Shown piece by piece: positions 1-8,633 of a DNA stretch of 64,000 nucleotides (the first letter of the stretch is position 1; each line of letters begins with the position of its first letter). The notes beneath the pieces are model-generated. The model was given only the letters and a program-made list of their open reading frames with translations. It was not told the origin of the DNA and searched no databases. The DNA lies in contig NCGY01000007.1 of assembly GCA_002281775.1 (NCBI GenBank), positions 53,323-117,322 on the forward strand, given 5' to 3'. The stretch comes from Hydrogenophilales bacterium 16-64-46. GTDB taxonomy: Bacteria > Pseudomonadota > Gammaproteobacteria > Burkholderiales > Thiobacillaceae. A program made the position numbers and the translations under genes.

Positions 1-2
1 AC

Positions 3-287
3 AAGAACGCGAGTTTCGGCAAAACGCCGCTGTCGGAAATCTGGCGGCATCCCCTGCACACCCGCGAATTCGGCAGCCAGCTCACCAACGTGCTGCGCTG
101 CCTGCAACTGGAAGCGCACGGCTACCAGGTGAGCGTCACCGAACTCGTCGGCTGGGAACATTCCATGAAGAACGAGCTGATCGTCGCCAGCCAGACCGGC
201 CAGCCGCGTGGCGATGCCCGCGCCCGGCTGGCGGCGATCCTCGACGAATTCAACCTCGGCGAGCTCGCCCCGCGCTTTCTCGACTGA
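3..287 (+). CDS. C-terminal end of a probable class I SAM-dependent methyltransferase (5' truncated by the window)
   Basis: An open frame enters from the left edge and stops at 285-287, giving about 94 residues. The tail contains ELVGWEHSMKNELIVAS, which resembles the final beta-strand region of small Rossmann methyltransferases, where a Pro/Glu-x-Thr/Ser-x-Lys-Asn segment precedes a hydrophobic strand. The SAM-binding N-terminal motifs lie outside the window, so the assignment rests on this tail alone. Any methyltransferase substrate is unknown. It is followed on the same strand after 38 bases by a lipoprotein gene. Confidence 0.45.
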   Translation, partial: KNASFGKTPLSEIWRHPLHTREFGSQLTNVLRCLQLEAHGYQVSVTELVGWEHSMKNELIVASQTGQPRGDARARLAAILDEFNLGELAPRFLD

Positions 288-325
288 ACGCCGGAACCCG
301 GCAGCGACGCCGTGCTCAAACCGGC

Positions 326-901
326 ATGTCTGCGATCTTCGGTTCTCCCCTCCGTCGGGTGCTTGCCGGCAGCTTCGCACTGCTGGCGGGCTGCGCCACG
401 CCGCAGTACCAGACCACGGTGCGCTTTGTGCCGCCGCCCGATGCCGCGGGCCGCGCCTGCGTGGAAGGGTGCGAATCGAAGAAAACTGCCTGCCAGGCCG
501 ATTGCAGTGAACGCTTCACGGCCTGCGCGAAGGGACTCGACGCCCGGGTGGAAGCGGGCTATGGCGAAGCCCTGAAGCAATACGAAACCCATCTCAAACA
601 CTACGCCGCCGCGCTGCGCCGCTACGAGTTGGACCTGCGTTTCGACTGGCTCCACGCCTGGCCCTATCACCCCCCGTACCGCTATCCTTACTGGGATCCC
701 TGGCCCGCCCCGCGCCACCTGCCGCCGCCCGAACCGATTCCGCCGACCCGCGAAGCCGTGCGTGCCCAGCTGGAAAAGACGCACTGCCGGGCTGACTGTG
801 GCTGCCTGCCCGCCTACGACAGCTGCTATACAGACTGCGGCGGACAAAGGCTGCTGCAGTCAGTCTGCATCAAACATTGCGCGCCCGGAGATCAGGATTG
901 A
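326..901 (+). CDS. Cysteine-rich lipoprotein of unknown function
   Basis: 191 residues. An N-terminal signal with the lipobox LLAGC (Cys at about residue 23) predicts export and lipidation. The mature part has about a dozen cysteines in two clusters: a first CxxxC/CxxxC group near residues 44-67 and a second near residues 154-185 (CRADCGC, CYTDCGG, CIKHC). Between them is a charged helix and a Trp/Tyr/Pro-rich segment (WPYHPPYRYPYWDPWP). The even spacing of the cysteines suggests disulfides or metal binding. Its 3' end overlaps the convergent folA gene by about 30 bases. I do not recognise a named family. Confidence 0.7.
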   Translation: MSAIFGSPLRRVLAGSFALLAGCATPQYQTTVRFVPPPDAAGRACVEGCESKKTACQADCSERFTACAKGLDARVEAGYGEALKQYETHLKHYAAALRRYELDLRFDWLHAWPYHPPYRYPYWDPWPAPRHLPPPEPIPPTREAVRAQLEKTHCRADCGCLPAYDSCYTDCGGQRLLQSVCIKHCAPGDQD

Positions 902-1424
902 CTGCGGCCCTTTCGGCTACGGCCTCACGACGCGCATAAGTCACGAAATCGAAGTGCAGGCGATCAGCCTTGTCGCCAAGGTGGGACTGACGTGCAATTT
1001 CGACGAACGCCATGCGGTCGAACTCGGGAAACCAGGCATCGCCCTGTGCTTCGATGTCGACTTCCGTGAGATAGAGGCGATCGGCCAGCGGAATGGCCTG
1101 CGCGTAGAGTTCGGCCCCACCGATGAAAAAGACTTCGTCGTGGCCCTCGCAAGCCGCGAGCGCCGCAGGAATCGATGCGGCAGGCGTCACCCCCTCGGGC
1201 CGGTAATCCGGGTTGCGGGTGATGACGATGTTGGTGCGACCCGGCAGCGGACGCCCTAGCGATTCAAAGGTCTTGCGACCCATCAGCACGGGATGCCCGA
1301 GTGTGAGCGCCTTGAAATGCGCGAGGTCTTCGGGCAGCCGCCACGGCAGCCGGTTCTCGATGCCGATGACGCGGTTCTTCGCCAGCGCGGCGATGACGTT
1401 GAGGCGCGGTCTGTTCTGGCCCAT
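870..1424 (-). CDS. folA: Dihydrofolate reductase
   Basis: 184 residues, the usual size for bacterial DHFR. It reduces dihydrofolate to tetrahydrofolate with NADPH in the cytoplasm. Visible family motifs are the N-terminal strand AALAKNRVIGIENRLPW, the cofactor segment LMGRKTFESLGRPLPGR and FFIGGAELY. I chose the ATG at 1424, which has GGAGA five bases upstream, over the in-frame GTG at 1439. It lies directly downstream of thyA, whose reaction produces its substrate, so the two are probably co-transcribed. The C-terminal tail runs past the family core and overlaps the convergent lipoprotein gene. Confidence 0.95.
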   Translation of the reverse strand: MGQNRPRLNVIAALAKNRVIGIENRLPWRLPEDLAHFKALTLGHPVLMGRKTFESLGRPLPGRTNIVITRNPDYRPEGVTPAASIPAALAACEGHDEVFFIGGAELYAQAIPLADRLYLTEVDIEAQGDAWFPEFDRMAFVEIARQSHLGDKADRLHFDFVTYARREAVAERAAVNPDLRARNV

Positions 1425-1459
1425 GTTGTCTCCGCTCACCGTTTACTGCTCCCTGTTCA

Positions 1460-2254
1460 CTACACCGCCACCGGGGCCTTGATCGCGGGATGCGGATCGT
1501 AGCCTTCGAGGGTGAAATCCTCGAAGCGGAAACCGAAGATGTCGCGCACCGAGGGATTGAGCTTCATCGTTGGCCGGGCACGCGGCGTGCGGGCGAGCTG
1601 CTCGCGCGCCTGGTCGAGGTGATTGAGGTACAGGTGCGCGTCGCCCAGGGTATGCACGAAATCGCCGGGTTTCAGTCCGGTCACCTGCGCCATCATCATC
1701 GTCAGGAGCGCGTAGCTCGCGATGTTGAAGGGCACGCCGAGGAAGATGTCGGCGCTGCGCTGGTAGAGCTGGCAGGAGAGCTTGCCGTCGGCGACATAGA
1801 ACTGGAAGAAAGCGTGGCAGGGCGCGAGTGCCATGCGGTCGAGATCGGCCACGTTCCAGGCGGAGACGATGATGCGGCGCGAATCCGGGTTGGTTTTGAG
1901 CGTCTTCACCGCTTCGCTGATCTGGTCGATGGTGCCGCCGTCGCGCGCCGGCCAGCTGCGCCACTGGTGTCCGTATACCGGCCCGAGGTCGCCGTTTTCA
2001 TCCGCCCATTCGTCCCAGATCGAGACGCCGTTGTCCTTGAGGTATTGGATGTTGGTGTCGCCTTTGAGAAACCACAGCAGCTCGTGGAGGATGGAGCGCA
2101 GGTGGCATTTCTTGGTGGTGACGAGCGGAAAGCCTTCCGCCAGGTTGTAGCGCATCTGCCAGCCGAACACCGAAAGCGTGCCGGTGCCGGTACGGTCGTC
2201 TTTCCTTGTGCCGTGTTCGAGCACGTGGCGCATCAGGTCGAGATAGGGAGTCAT
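1460..2254 (-). CDS. thyA: Thymidylate synthase
   Basis: 264 residues, exactly the E. coli-type length. It methylates dUMP to dTMP with methylene-tetrahydrofolate. Diagnostic segments include [11 protein letters not shown], the catalytic cysteine region [12 protein letters not shown], the phosphate-binding RRIIVSAWN and the C-terminal [18 protein letters not shown]. The start overlaps the stop of the upstream peptidase gene by four bases (2251-2254, ATGA), so translation is probably coupled. folA follows about 35 bases downstream. Confidence 0.97.
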   Translation of the reverse strand: MTPYLDLMRHVLEHGTRKDDRTGTGTLSVFGWQMRYNLAEGFPLVTTKKCHLRSILHELLWFLKGDTNIQYLKDNGVSIWDEWADENGDLGPVYGHQWRSWPARDGGTIDQISEAVKTLKTNPDSRRIIVSAWNVADLDRMALAPCHAFFQFYVADGKLSCQLYQRSADIFLGVPFNIASYALLTMMMAQVTGLKPGDFVHTLGDAHLYLNHLDQAREQLARTPRARPTMKLNPSVRDIFGFRFEDFTLEGYDPHPAIKAPVAV

Positions 2255-3087
2255 GGTCGGGTTGGCGGGGCGGCCGGGGCGGCCTGGATGGTGGAATTAT
2301 CGCCGAGAACGCCGTCGTAATACGCGGCCAGCAGCGTCGCGGGCGCGCTGCCATAGACGTTCCAGAAGGCGATTTCGAAGTCGGCGTTGTCCTGTACCGC
2401 CAGCACCAGCTGGCGGAAGCGCGCTTCATCGCGCGCCTTGAGCCAGGCCACGAGCTGCATGGACTGGCGATAGAACTCGTGGATGGAGAGGTTCGAAGCT
2501 GACGCGCGATGGCGGCGGTCGGGCGTGTCGCGTGCGGTGAGGTTCACCCGCCGGCCGGCGCGGATGGCCTCGTGCGCCCGGGCGTCGCTGGCGAACTCCG
2601 CGCCGCCGCCGCCTGCGGTGAGCGAGGCCCAGCCTTCGTGAAACCAGATCGGCAGGGTACTGTGATAGTGGCCGATGCGCTGCCCCAGATGCAGGTGCGC
2701 GAGTTCGTGTGTGAGCAGCGCCGGCAGACGGATGCGCTCCCGGCCGTCCAGGTTCGGCGAGAGGATCAGCCGGTTGTCCGGCACGACCGCTGCCGAGAGC
2801 CGGGGCGTGAGCACCCAGCGCTTGAAGCAGGCCTCCGTGCCGCAGACATACACGCGCTGCGGGTGGGCAAAGCGCAGATAGTGCGCGGCTTCCACTTTCT
2901 GGATGGCGGCCGGCAGGGCTGCCGCGACACGTGCGCCATAGCCTTCGTAACCCGGCTCGACCCAGACGCGCGCATCGCTGGCCAGCGGCACAAAGCCCTC
3001 GATGGGCTTCAGCGCGCGTGGTTCGCTCACGGTGAGCGCGCAGCCGGTGAGGCCGGCACACAGCCACGCCAGCCAGCCGGCTTTCAT
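2251..3087 (-). CDS. Putative zinc metallopeptidase lipoprotein
   Basis: 278 residues. The signal peptide ends in a lipobox (AGLTGC at about residue 16), so the protein is probably anchored in the cell envelope. The core has the zincin motif HELAH followed 19 residues later by the Glu of FHEGWAS, the spacing expected for the third zinc ligand of gluzincin-type peptidases. Both ends overlap neighbours by four bases: bpt upstream (3084-3087) and thyA downstream (2251-2254). Substrate unknown. The start is the ATG at 3087, which gives the signal peptide directly. Confidence 0.75.
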   Translation of the reverse strand: MKAGWLAWLCAGLTGCALTVSEPRALKPIEGFVPLASDARVWVEPGYEGYGARVAAALPAAIQKVEAAHYLRFAHPQRVYVCGTEACFKRWVLTPRLSAAVVPDNRLILSPNLDGRERIRLPALLTHELAHLHLGQRIGHYHSTLPIWFHEGWASLTAGGGGAEFASDARAHEAIRAGRRVNLTARDTPDRRHRASASNLSIHEFYRQSMQLVAWLKARDEARFRQLVLAVQDNADFEIAFWNVYGSAPATLLAAYYDGVLGDNSTIQAAPAAPPTRP

Positions 3088-3809
3088 GCGGACGCGAGTG
3101 GCTGCCAGCGGCCGTCGATCAGGCCTTCGAGCGGGGCGTACTGGGTCTTGTAGGCCATCTTGCGGCTGGCCGCGATCCAGTAGCCCAGATACAGATAGGG
3201 CAGTTCCAGCCGCTTCGCCAGTTCGATCTGCCACAGCACGCCGTAGACGCCGAGGCTGTCGTGCCCGCGATCCGGATCGAAGAAGGTATAGACGGCAGAG
3301 AGCCCGTCGTCGATCTGGTCGACCACCGCGATCATCACCAGCGTGTCGCCGTCGCGGAACTCGACCATCACCGAATCGACGTTGGACGACAGCAGGAACT
3401 GGATGTACTGGTCGGGGCCATCGCGATCCATGCCGCCGCCAGCGTGGCGGCTGGCCAGGTAGCGGCGATACAGGTCGTAATGCTCGTCGCGGAAATCCAG
3501 CGGCAGGAAGCGCGCATCGAGCCGGGCATTGCGCTTGAGGCAGCGGCGCTGGCTGCGGTTGGGGACAAACCGGGCGACGTCGACGCGCACCGGCACGCAG
3601 GCGCGGCAGTTTTCGCAGTGGGGGCGATAGGTGAACTGGCCGCTGCGGCGAAAGCCGGCGCGGATGAGCGCGCTGTAGGCTTGGTGGTCGATGAGGTGGG
3701 TGGGCGTGGCCACCTGCGAGCGCGCGCGCTCGCCCGGCAGGTAGCTGCAATCGTAGTGCGCGGTGAGATAGAACTGGATGCGCTGGAACGGCGGTTCAGT
3801 CGGGTACAT
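3084..3809 (-). CDS. bpt: Aspartate/glutamate leucyltransferase (arginyltransferase family, N-end rule)
   Basis: 241 residues. Enzymes of this family add leucine (Bpt) or arginine (Ate) from aminoacyl-tRNA to N-terminal Asp/Glu, marking proteins for ClpAP. The N-terminal HYDCSYLPG and the [15 protein letters not shown] block are typical, as is YLGYWI near the C-terminus. The ATG at 3809 is preceded by GGAG; the in-frame TTG at 3812 is less likely. It overlaps the upstream aat gene by 14 bases, pairing both bacterial N-end rule transferases in one transcript. Confidence 0.93.
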   Translation of the reverse strand: MYPTEPPFQRIQFYLTAHYDCSYLPGERARSQVATPTHLIDHQAYSALIRAGFRRSGQFTYRPHCENCRACVPVRVDVARFVPNRSQRRCLKRNARLDARFLPLDFRDEHYDLYRRYLASRHAGGGMDRDGPDQYIQFLLSSNVDSVMVEFRDGDTLVMIAVVDQIDDGLSAVYTFFDPDRGHDSLGVYGVLWQIELAKRLELPYLYLGYWIAASRKMAYKTQYAPLEGLIDGRWQPLASA

Positions 3810-4488
3810 CAAAGCTCCAGGGGCCGGACCGGTGCGGCAAGTTTACCAATTCCGCCAGTCGTTCGACGAAGTCGGCGCGCGGCATCGGGCGCGCGCCGAG
3901 GCTGGCGAGGTGTGCAGTTTCCATCTGGCAGTCGATGAGGCCGAACTCCCAGCGCGCCAGCTGCCGGGCAAGCCCCACCAGGGCCACTTTGGAGGCGTCC
4001 GGTTCGCGGCTGAACATCGATTCGCCATAGAACATGCGACCGATGGCCACGCCATACAGTCCACCGACCAGCCTGCCGTCGCGCCAGGTTTCGACCGAAT
4101 GGGCATAGCCCGTCTCGAACAGCCGGGTATACGCCGCGATCATGGCCGGCGAAATCCAGGTGCCGGCTGCGTCTGCACGCGGCCCCGCGCAACCCCGCAT
4201 CACCTCGGCAAACACCGTGTCGACCCGCAGTTCGAAGCCGCCGTTGCGCAGCCGCTTGGCCAGTGAGCGGGTGACCCGTACGTCGCCGGGCACCAGCACC
4301 ATGCGTGGATCGGGGCTCCACCAGAGGATGGGCTCGCCCGGGCTGAACCAGGGAAAGATACCGTGGCGATAAGCGTCGAGCAGGGTGGCCACGGCCAGGT
4401 CGCCGCCACGGGCCAGCAGTCCGTTGGGTTCGACCAGCGCCTGGTCCACGGGCGGAAATCGTGTGGCGTTTTGGCTACGTTCGCTCAT
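3796..4488 (-). CDS. aat: Leucyl/phenylalanyl-tRNA-protein transferase
   Basis: 230 residues, normal for Aat. It transfers Leu or Phe from tRNA to N-terminal Lys/Arg of proteins destined for ClpS/ClpAP. The family block [21 protein letters not shown] and the [20 protein letters not shown] segment are both present. First gene of the aat-bpt-peptidase-thyA-folA run; its promoter should lie in the 110-base gap shared with the divergent ompW. Confidence 0.95.
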   Translation of the reverse strand: MSERSQNATRFPPVDQALVEPNGLLARGGDLAVATLLDAYRHGIFPWFSPGEPILWWSPDPRMVLVPGDVRVTRSLAKRLRNGGFELRVDTVFAEVMRGCAGPRADAAGTWISPAMIAAYTRLFETGYAHSVETWRDGRLVGGLYGVAIGRMFYGESMFSREPDASKVALVGLARQLARWEFGLIDCQMETAHLASLGARPMPRADFVERLAELVNLPHRSGPWSFDVPD

Positions 4489-4500
4489 GTCGCCATCTTA

Positions 4501-4526
4501 CCGATGCAAAAAATCCCTTGCATCGG
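4501..4526. promoter_or_regulatory. Perfect 9-bp inverted repeat between aat and ompW
   Basis: CCGATGCAA and TTGCATCGG are exact reverse complements separated by eight A/T-rich bases. The repeat lies in the divergent intergenic region, 13 bases upstream of the aat start codon and about 70 bases upstream of ompW. There is no adjacent T-run for a terminator, so an operator or an RNA hairpin in the aat leader are the alternatives. Confidence 0.45.
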
Positions 4527-4555
4527 CTCATTTCATTATTTAAGATTTGTATATC

Positions 4556-4569
4556 TTGATATGCATCTG
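4556..4569 (+). promoter_or_regulatory. FNR-like box upstream of ompW
   Basis: TTGATATGCATCTG matches the FNR/CRP-family consensus TTGAT-N4-ATCAA at 8 of 10 conserved positions. It sits 30 bases upstream of the ompW ATG. Regulation of ompW by FNR is known in E. coli, and the next genes (ccoI-ccoS) also belong to low-oxygen physiology. The position close to the start codon leaves open whether it activates or represses. Confidence 0.4.
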
Positions 4570-4598
4570 TCGCAATCGACTGTTACCCGGAGCCCACC

Positions 4599-5180
4599 AT
4601 GAAAAAGACCGCCTTCGTCGCCCTTGCCCTTGCCGCCGCCCTGCCCGCCAGCGCCCTCGCCGATAACTGGATGATGCGCGCACGTGCCGTCCAGATCGCG
4701 CCGGACGTCGACACCTCGCCCACGCTGGCCGGGCTGGACGTGTCCGACGAATGGACGCCGGAAGTCGATTTCACCTACTTCGTCACACCCAATATCGGCG
4801 TCGAACTGATCCTCGGCACGGCCCGCCACGAAGTGAGCCTCGGCGGCACCAGCCTCGGCAAGCTCAACCACCTGCCGCCGACGCTGACCTTGCAGTACCA
4901 CTTCGACGTCACGCCTTCGATCAAGCCATATGTCGGCGCAGGCGTGAACTACACGCGCTTCTATAATGTCGACCTTGCCCCCGGCCTGACCGTCGACCGC
5001 AACAGCTTCGGCGGTGCGTTGCAGGCGGGCGTCGATATCGCCATCGCGAAAAACCTCTATCTCAACCTGGATGTCAAGAAAATCTGGATCGAAACCGACG
5101 TCAAGTCGGGCGGCACCCAACTCACCACCCTGGACATCGATCCCTTGGTGTGGGGGGTCGGCCTCGGCTTCCGTTTCTGA
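4599..5180 (+). CDS. ompW: OmpW family outer membrane protein
   Basis: 193 residues. A clear signal peptide (MKKTAFVALALAAALPASALA) is followed by an eight-strand beta-barrel pattern: alternating hydrophobic strands, the VDFTYFVTPNIGVELI block, KPYVGAGVNYTRFY, and a C-terminal Phe (LGFRF) typical of outer-membrane proteins. OmpW proteins form narrow hydrophobic channels and often respond to oxygen or redox state. An FNR-like box precedes it. It stands alone, with 111 bases before the ccoI start. Confidence 0.93.
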   Translation: MKKTAFVALALAAALPASALADNWMMRARAVQIAPDVDTSPTLAGLDVSDEWTPEVDFTYFVTPNIGVELILGTARHEVSLGGTSLGKLNHLPPTLTLQYHFDVTPSIKPYVGAGVNYTRFYNVDLAPGLTVDRNSFGGALQAGVDIAIAKNLYLNLDVKKIWIETDVKSGGTQLTTLDIDPLVWGVGLGFRF

Positions 5181-5291
5181 ACACGCAGCATGTGAACCCT
5201 TGACGTATGCGGCGGGCACACCCTCTCTCCTGGGCCCGTCGTGCTGTTGCGTCCTCCTCGGGGGCGTTTCTTGAGCAACTCTCCTGGGCTC

Positions 5292-7730
5292 ATGAACGCC
5301 CCCACTTTTTTGCCTGAAGAAACCGGCTGTTTCCATTGCGGGCTGCCCGTTCCCGACGGCGCGCTGTACCCCATCCGCTACGCGGCCGCCACGCACCAGG
5401 CCTGCTGCCGCGGCTGCCAGGCCGTGGCGCAGACCATCATCGACAGCGGCCAGGGGGCCTATTACACCCACCGCACCGTCCTGCCTGCCACGCCACAGCA
5501 AGCCGAAGCCGAACTCGCGCAACTGGGTCTGTACGACCTGCCGGGAATCCAGGAAAGCTTCGTCAAGGTCGAGGCGGAGAACATCCGCGAGGCCGCGCTG
5601 ATCCTGGAAAACATCGTCTGCGCCGCGTGCATCTGGCTGAACGAGCGGCACATCGCTGCCCTGCCCGGCGTGCTGTCGGTGGAGATCAACTACGCCACGC
5701 GGCGCGCCCGCGTGCGCTGGGACAACAGTCGCCTCCCGCTCTCGGCGATCTTGAAGGCAGTGTCCGACATCGGCTATATCGCCCACCCCTTCGACCCCGG
5801 CCGCTCCGACGACATTTACAGGCGTGAGCGCAACACCGCGATCAAGCGGCTCGCCATCGCCGGCCTCGGGATGATGCAGGTGATGATGTACGCGCTGCCG
5901 ACCTACACCGCCACCGACATGAGCGACGAAATCCGTCGGCTGATGAGCTGGGCGAGCCTCGTGCTCACCATCCCGGTGGTGGGGTATTCGGCCTGGCCCT
6001 TTTTCATCGGGGCCTGGCGTGACCTCAAGCGCCGCATGCTCGGCATGGACGTGCCGGTGGCGCTCGGCGTCGGCACCGCGTTCGTCGCCAGCGTCACCAG
6101 CACCTTCTCAGGACACGGCGAGGTGTACTACGACTCGGTAACCATGTTCATCTTCCTGCTGCTGACCGGCCGTTTTCTCGAGATGAACGCGCGCCGCCGC
6201 GCTGGCGCGGCGGTGGAGGAACTGGTCAAGCTTATTCCCGCCGCGACCACGCGCCTGCCGCACTGGCCGGCGCGCGACGAGGAACAGCTGCCGGTCGCGC
6301 GGCTGGCGGTCGGCGACCACATCCTGGTGCGCCCCGGCGAAACCCTGCCCGCTGACGGGGTGGTGGTCGACGGCGACAGCGCCGTGTCTGAAGCCATGCT
6401 CACCGGCGAATCGCTGCCGGTGTCGAAGGCCAGCGGTGCGCGCGTCGTCGGCGGCAGCCTCAACCAGGCGAGTCCGCTGGTGGTCCGGGTCGAACGCCTG
6501 GGTGCCGACACCCGGCTCGCCTCCATCGTCCGCCTGCTCGACCGCGCACAGAGCGAAAAGCCGCGCATCGGCCAGCTCGCCGATCGCGCCGCTGCCTGGT
6601 TCGTCGGCCTGCTGCTGGTGATCACTGCGCTGGTCGGCGTGGCCTGGTATCTGATCGATCCGTCGAAGGCGCTGTGGATCGTGGTCTCGGTGCTGGTCGT
6701 CACCTGCCCCTGCGCGCTCGGTCTCGCCACCCCCGCCGCGCTGACCACCGCCACCGGCCGGCTGACCCGGCTGGGCTTGCTGACCACGCGCGGGCACGCT
6801 CTGGAAACGCTGGCGCGCGCCACCGACCTGGTATTCGACAAGACCGGCACGCTGAGCCACGGTCGCCTCTCCGTGCGCCGCGTGATTCCGCTGGGGGAGT
6901 GCACGGCGGAAGACGCCAGCGCGCTGGCCGCCGCCCTGGAAGCCGGGTCGGAGCACCCCATCGCGCGCGCGCTGTGCCGGCACGCGACCGCAGTACAGAC
7001 TGCCCGCGATATCCACAACACACCCGGCCAGGGCGTGGAAGGCACGCTGGACGGACGCACGTATCGCCTGGGCTCACCCCGCTTTGCCGCGCCCGGCAGC
7101 GCCCTGCCCGACACGGCCGGGGGCGAGAGTTGGGTCGCGCTCGCCGAAGGCGAGGCAGTGATCGCCTGGTTTGCCCTGGCCGACACGCCGCGTGCCGATG
7201 CCGCCGACGCGCTCGCCGCATTGCGCAAGCAGGGCCTGCGCCTGCACCTGCTGTCGGGCGATGCCGAGGGCGCGGTCCAGGCCACCGCGCAACAGCTCGG
7301 CATCACCGACTGGCACGCCGGCGCGCTACCGGAAGACAAGCTCGCCTACGTGAAAGCGTTACAAGCCGAGGGGCGCATCGTCGCCATGGTCGGCGACGGC
7401 ATCAACGACGCGCCGGTACTCGCCGGCGCGCAGGTGTCAATCGCCATGGGCGAAGGTGCCGACGTGGCGCAGGCCGCCGCCGACATGGTCATGCTCGGCA
7501 GCCGGCTCGGCACGCTGACGGAAGGCGTCGCGCTCGCACGCAAGACGCAAAAGATCATCCGCGAAAACCTCGGCTGGGCACTGGGCTACAACCTCATCGC
7601 CATCCCTGCCGCCGCACTCGGCTACGTCACGCCCTGGATCGCCGGCATCGGCATGTCGGCAAGCTCGCTGCTGGTGGTGCTGAACGCCTTGCGACTGTCA
7701 GATTTCAAAAAAGTGAGCGGTAAGCGGTGA
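5292..7730 (+). CDS. ccoI: Cation-transporting P-type ATPase CcoI (copper supply for cbb3 oxidase)
   Basis: 812 residues. CcoI/FixI ATPases move copper across the inner membrane for assembly of cbb3-type cytochrome oxidase. The N-terminus has the CcoI-type Cys-rich segment (CFHCGLPV and CCRGCQAV), then a heavy-metal domain whose motif here is CAACIW. The core shows TGES, the channel motif CPCALG, the phosphorylation site DKTGTL, the HP motif (EHPIA) and GDGINDAP. I chose the ATG at 5292; the in-frame GTG at 5241 would add a non-conserved leader. ccoS follows directly, supporting CcoI over a detoxification CopA. Confidence 0.93.
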   Translation: MNAPTFLPEETGCFHCGLPVPDGALYPIRYAAATHQACCRGCQAVAQTIIDSGQGAYYTHRTVLPATPQQAEAELAQLGLYDLPGIQESFVKVEAENIREAALILENIVCAACIWLNERHIAALPGVLSVEINYATRRARVRWDNSRLPLSAILKAVSDIGYIAHPFDPGRSDDIYRRERNTAIKRLAIAGLGMMQVMMYALPTYTATDMSDEIRRLMSWASLVLTIPVVGYSAWPFFIGAWRDLKRRMLGMDVPVALGVGTAFVASVTSTFSGHGEVYYDSVTMFIFLLLTGRFLEMNARRRAGAAVEELVKLIPAATTRLPHWPARDEEQLPVARLAVGDHILVRPGETLPADGVVVDGDSAVSEAMLTGESLPVSKASGARVVGGSLNQASPLVVRVERLGADTRLASIVRLLDRAQSEKPRIGQLADRAAAWFVGLLLVITALVGVAWYLIDPSKALWIVVSVLVVTCPCALGLATPAALTTATGRLTRLGLLTTRGHALETLARATDLVFDKTGTLSHGRLSVRRVIPLGECTAEDASALAAALEAGSEHPIARALCRHATAVQTARDIHNTPGQGVEGTLDGRTYRLGSPRFAAPGSALPDTAGGESWVALAEGEAVIAWFALADTPRADAADALAALRKQGLRLHLLSGDAEGAVQATAQQLGITDWHAGALPEDKLAYVKALQAEGRIVAMVGDGINDAPVLAGAQVSIAMGEGADVAQAAADMVMLGSRLGTLTEGVALARKTQKIIRENLGWALGYNLIAIPAAALGYVTPWIAGIGMSASSLLVVLNALRLSDFKKVSGKR

Positions 7731-7772
7731 GCCGCAAACCTACTCTCCACTCACCGCTTACCGCTTACCGCT
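7716..7772 (+). repeat. Short-motif inverted repeat at the ccoI-ccoS junction
   Basis: AGCGGTAAGCGGTGAG is followed, after a 21-22 base spacer, by its exact complement CTCACCGCTTACCGCT. The arms consist of imperfect heptamers (GCGGTAA/GCGGTGA). The left arm overlaps the last codons of ccoI and the right arm ends just before the ccoS ATG. A related single arm lies before folA (about 1438-1464). An RNA hairpin here could modulate ccoS translation. Confidence 0.7.
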
Positions 7773-7777
7773 CCCCC

Positions 7778-7963
7778 ATGGACATCCTCCTGCTCCTCAT
7801 CCCCCTCAGTCTCGTGCTCGTCGGCGGCATCGCCTGGGTGATGCTGTGGGCGGCCAAAAGCGGGCAGTTCGACGATCTCGAAGGCCCCGGCCACAGCGTG
7901 ATCATGGACGACGATACGCCGCACCCCTCCGGCGGCGACATGCATCCTGCCGACAAAAAATAG
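7778..7963 (+). CDS. ccoS: cbb3-type cytochrome oxidase assembly protein CcoS
   Basis: 61 residues. One N-terminal transmembrane helix (ILLLLIPLSLVLVGGIAWVMLW) followed by the conserved GQFDDLEGPGHSVIMDDD segment typical of CcoS. CcoS is needed for cofactor insertion into cbb3 oxidase. The ATG at 7778 opens exactly at the helix; the longer frame from 7727 would translate the inverted repeat. No cbb3 structural genes (ccoNOP) are in the window. Confidence 0.92.
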   Translation: MDILLLLIPLSLVLVGGIAWVMLWAAKSGQFDDLEGPGHSVIMDDDTPHPSGGDMHPADKK

Positions 7964-8009
7964 ACGCGTCGCCTATGCTGCGAACTCGACTTCCCCGGAT
8001 CGACGCGCC

Positions 8010-8633
8010 ATGACCCCACCCCTCCTCTGGTACTTCGCCGACCCCCTGTGCTCGTGGTGCTGGGGCTTTTCCCCGGCCATCGAAACCCTGCGCGACGCGT
8101 ACCGCGACACGCTGAAAATCGCTCTCGTGCTCGGTGGCCTGCGTCCCGGCGAGACCACGCCCCTGACTCCTTCCGCGCGCGACGACATCCTGCATCACTG
8201 GCAGACGGTGCACACGCGCACCGGCCAGCCTTTCCGTTTCGACGGCGCACTGCCGCCGGGATTCGTCTACGACACCGAACCGGCGTGCCGCGCCGTGGTC
8301 GCCGCCGGCGCGCTGGACGCGGCTAGCATCTTCCCCCTGTTCAAGGCCATCCAGACAGCGTTCTACTCCGAGGGGCAGGACGTCACGCAAGGCGATTGTC
8401 TCGCGCAACTGGCCGCCGGCCTCGGCCTCGACGCAGCAGGCTTTGCCGATATCTGGGCGAGCGACACGGCGCGTGCACGCACCCAGGCGCATTTCCGCCA
8501 GGCGCGCGCCGCCGGCGTGCGCGGCTTTCCCACACTGATCGTGCAGCAGGACGAACGCCTGACGCCCATCGCGACGGGCTGCGAATACCTCGACACGGTA
8601 CGCACCCGCCTCGACGCCTGTCTTGCCACATGA
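8010..8633 (+). CDS. DsbA family (FrnE-like) thiol-disulfide oxidoreductase
   Basis: 207 residues, no signal peptide, so cytoplasmic. The N-terminus has a CxxC active site in the form DPLCSWCWGF, followed by an all-helical insertion and the cis-Pro loop region GVRGFPTLIV. This arrangement matches DsbA-related proteins of the FrnE/HCCA-isomerase group. The stop overlaps the start of the next gene by four bases (8630-8633). Substrate unknown. Confidence 0.85.
   Translation: MTPPLLWYFADPLCSWCWGFSPAIETLRDAYRDTLKIALVLGGLRPGETTPLTPSARDDILHHWQTVHTRTGQPFRFDGALPPGFVYDTEPACRAVVAAGALDAASIFPLFKAIQTAFYSEGQDVTQGDCLAQLAAGLGLDAAGFADIWASDTARARTQAHFRQARAAGVRGFPTLIVQQDERLTPIATGCEYLDTVRTRLDACLAT

Noticed and set aside
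4536..5786. 416-codon minus-strand open frame across ompW and the start of ccoI
   Set aside because: Antisense to well-supported genes; composition is that of a shadow frame, rich in Gly/Arg/Asp with no motif.
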